The position numbers and the translations under genes were made by a program. This document shows positions 6,739-7,250 of a DNA stretch of 7,250 nucleotides, in pieces (the stretch's first letter is position 1; every line of letters begins with the position of its first letter). Source of the stretch: Rubrivivax sp. Its GTDB lineage: Bacteria > Pseudomonadota > Gammaproteobacteria > Burkholderiales > Burkholderiaceae_C. The DNA lies in contig JAUYAJ010000588.1 in assembly GCA_030693565.1 (NCBI GenBank), positions 1 to 7,250 on the forward strand, written 5' to 3'. The notes under the pieces are model-generated. The model was not told the DNA's origin. It saw nothing but the letters and a program-made list of their open reading frames with translations, and ran no database searches.

Positions 6739-6767
6739 TTACGAATCATTCGCATTCGCGTTATTAT
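6739..6767 (+). promoter_or_regulatory. tonB promoter (sigma-70 type)
   Basis: A clear AT-rich island (about 6721-6780) in otherwise GC-rich DNA carries TATTAT (6762-6767, 5 of 6 matches to TATAAT). With a 17-bp spacer the -35 position holds TTACGA (6739-6744, 3 of 6 matches). Transcription would start near 6774, only about 17 nt before the tonB ATG, so the leader is very short. A Fur-box-like array fills the spacer, as expected for an iron-repressed promoter. Confidence 0.6.
6741..6759. promoter_or_regulatory. Fur box upstream of tonB
   Basis: On the minus strand the 19 bases read GCGAAT-GCGAAT-G-ATTCGT, following the 6-6-1-6 hexamer architecture of the classical Fur box (GATAAT-GATAAT-C-ATTATC) and matching it at 11 of 19 positions, including the AAT/ATT cores. 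The centre is a perfect palindrome, CGAAT-C-ATTCG (6742-6752). A further TTCGTT hexamer at 6735-6740 extends the array. Binding here would cover the region between the -35 and -10 elements, predicting Fur-Fe(II) repression when iron is plentiful. The identity as Fur is inferred from pattern plus the downstream tonB. Confidence 0.7.
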
Positions 6768-6790
6768 GAGCATACACATCCAACCGCCCC

Positions 6791-7250
6791 ATGGCCATCG
6801 AAACTCACCCTCAGACTGCGTTGCGCCGCGCCACACCCGCGCTGGGATCGCTGCTGGTCTCCCGCGGCGAAGCCACTCGGACCGAAGGCCGTTTGACGGT
6901 TGTGGCGGTAGCGTGCGCACACATGCTGGGTCTTTGGGCCGTGTTGCAGCTGGACAGCGTGCGCGCTGCCGTGCTCGAGGTCGCACCGATCATGGTTCAG
7001 CTGATCGCCGCGCCACCCACCGTCAAACCAGCGCCACCGCCGCCCGCGACACCAGCCTCGCGGCCGCGCGCGCCCAGTCCGGCGCCGCCTGCACCCTTGT
7101 TGGCGGCAACGCCGCTGCTGGCGTCGACGGTCGAAACATTCACCGCAGCGCCGGCACTCGCATTGCCGGCTCCGATTCCGCCCGCGCCGGTCACCGCGCC
7201 GACGCCGCCCAGCCTGGCACCTGCGCCGCCAGCGCCAGCGCCCGCACCGC
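6791..7250 (+). CDS. tonB: energy transducer TonB, N-terminal part (runs off right edge)
   Basis: TonB couples the proton-motive force, via ExbB-ExbD in the inner membrane, to outer-membrane siderophore and vitamin receptors. The visible 153 residues show a cytoplasmic N-terminus of about 34 residues, longer than in E. coli. A single membrane anchor follows (LTVVAVACAHMLGLWAVLQL, about 35-54) with a His at residue 44 matching the conserved anchor His of TonB; the Ser four residues before it is Val40 here. Then comes VAPIMVQLIAAPP (65-76), typical of proteobacterial TonB where the periplasmic part begins, and a long Pro/Ala-rich spacer from about residue 73 to the edge. The spacer is nearly all Pro/Ala, with few of the Glu-Pro and Lys-Pro pairs of E. 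coli TonB. The C-terminal receptor-binding domain is outside the window. The ATG at 6791 is the first start after an in-frame TGA at 6767; no Shine-Dalgarno is seen. exbB/exbD may follow downstream. Confidence 0.88.
   Translation, partial: MAIETHPQTALRRATPALGSLLVSRGEATRTEGRLTVVAVACAHMLGLWAVLQLDSVRAAVLEVAPIMVQLIAAPPTVKPAPPPPATPASRPRAPSPAPPAPLLAATPLLASTVETFTAAPALALPAPIPPAPVTAPTPPSLAPAPPAPAPAP

Noticed and set aside
6528..6986. 152-codon minus-strand frame across the tonB promoter
   Set aside because: It is Arg/Pro-rich with no domain and crosses the promoter/Fur region and the start of tonB, so it is not coding.

Overview
The window is very GC-rich DNA, with strong G/C preference at third codon positions. 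It looks like chromosome of a betaproteobacterium, probably Burkholderiales of the Rubrivivax/Leptothrix/Ideonella kind. This rests on protein character (a PEP-CTERM protein, a beta-type TonB N-terminus, an EF-G2-type GTPase) and base composition, not on a marker gene. No RNA gene, insertion sequence, phage gene or CRISPR array was seen.

Layout, left to right. (1) Positions 1-168, minus strand: the first 56 codons of an unrecognised conserved-looking protein, running off the left edge through a ten-alanine run encoded by a GGCCGC tandem repeat. (2) 275-1753, plus: amn, AMP nucleosidase, complete and divergent from (1). (3) 2937 down to 1767, minus: a two-gene unit. A secreted matrixin-type zinc metalloprotease with a C-terminal PEP-CTERM sorting signal is followed 4 nt later by a small secreted protein of unknown function; the unit converges on amn with only 13 bp between. 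(4) 4307 down to 3114, minus: a 12-helix MFS transporter of unknown substrate. (5) 4436-6508, plus: a stand-alone elongation factor G paralogue, divergent from the MFS gene. (6) 6509-6790: a non-coding stretch with two hairpins, then an AT-rich promoter overlapped by a Fur-box-like hexamer array. (7) 6791 to the right edge, plus: the N-terminal part of tonB, with its membrane anchor and Pro/Ala-rich spacer.

Most genes are independent housekeeping or accessory functions: purine salvage, transport, translation-factor paralogue and iron-uptake energisation. The only pair that looks functionally joined is the PEP-CTERM matrixin and its small exported partner. That pair, and the EF-G paralogue lacking the catalytic histidine of true EF-G, are the best items for follow-up. 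I see no strong evidence for a large undescribed multi-gene system here.
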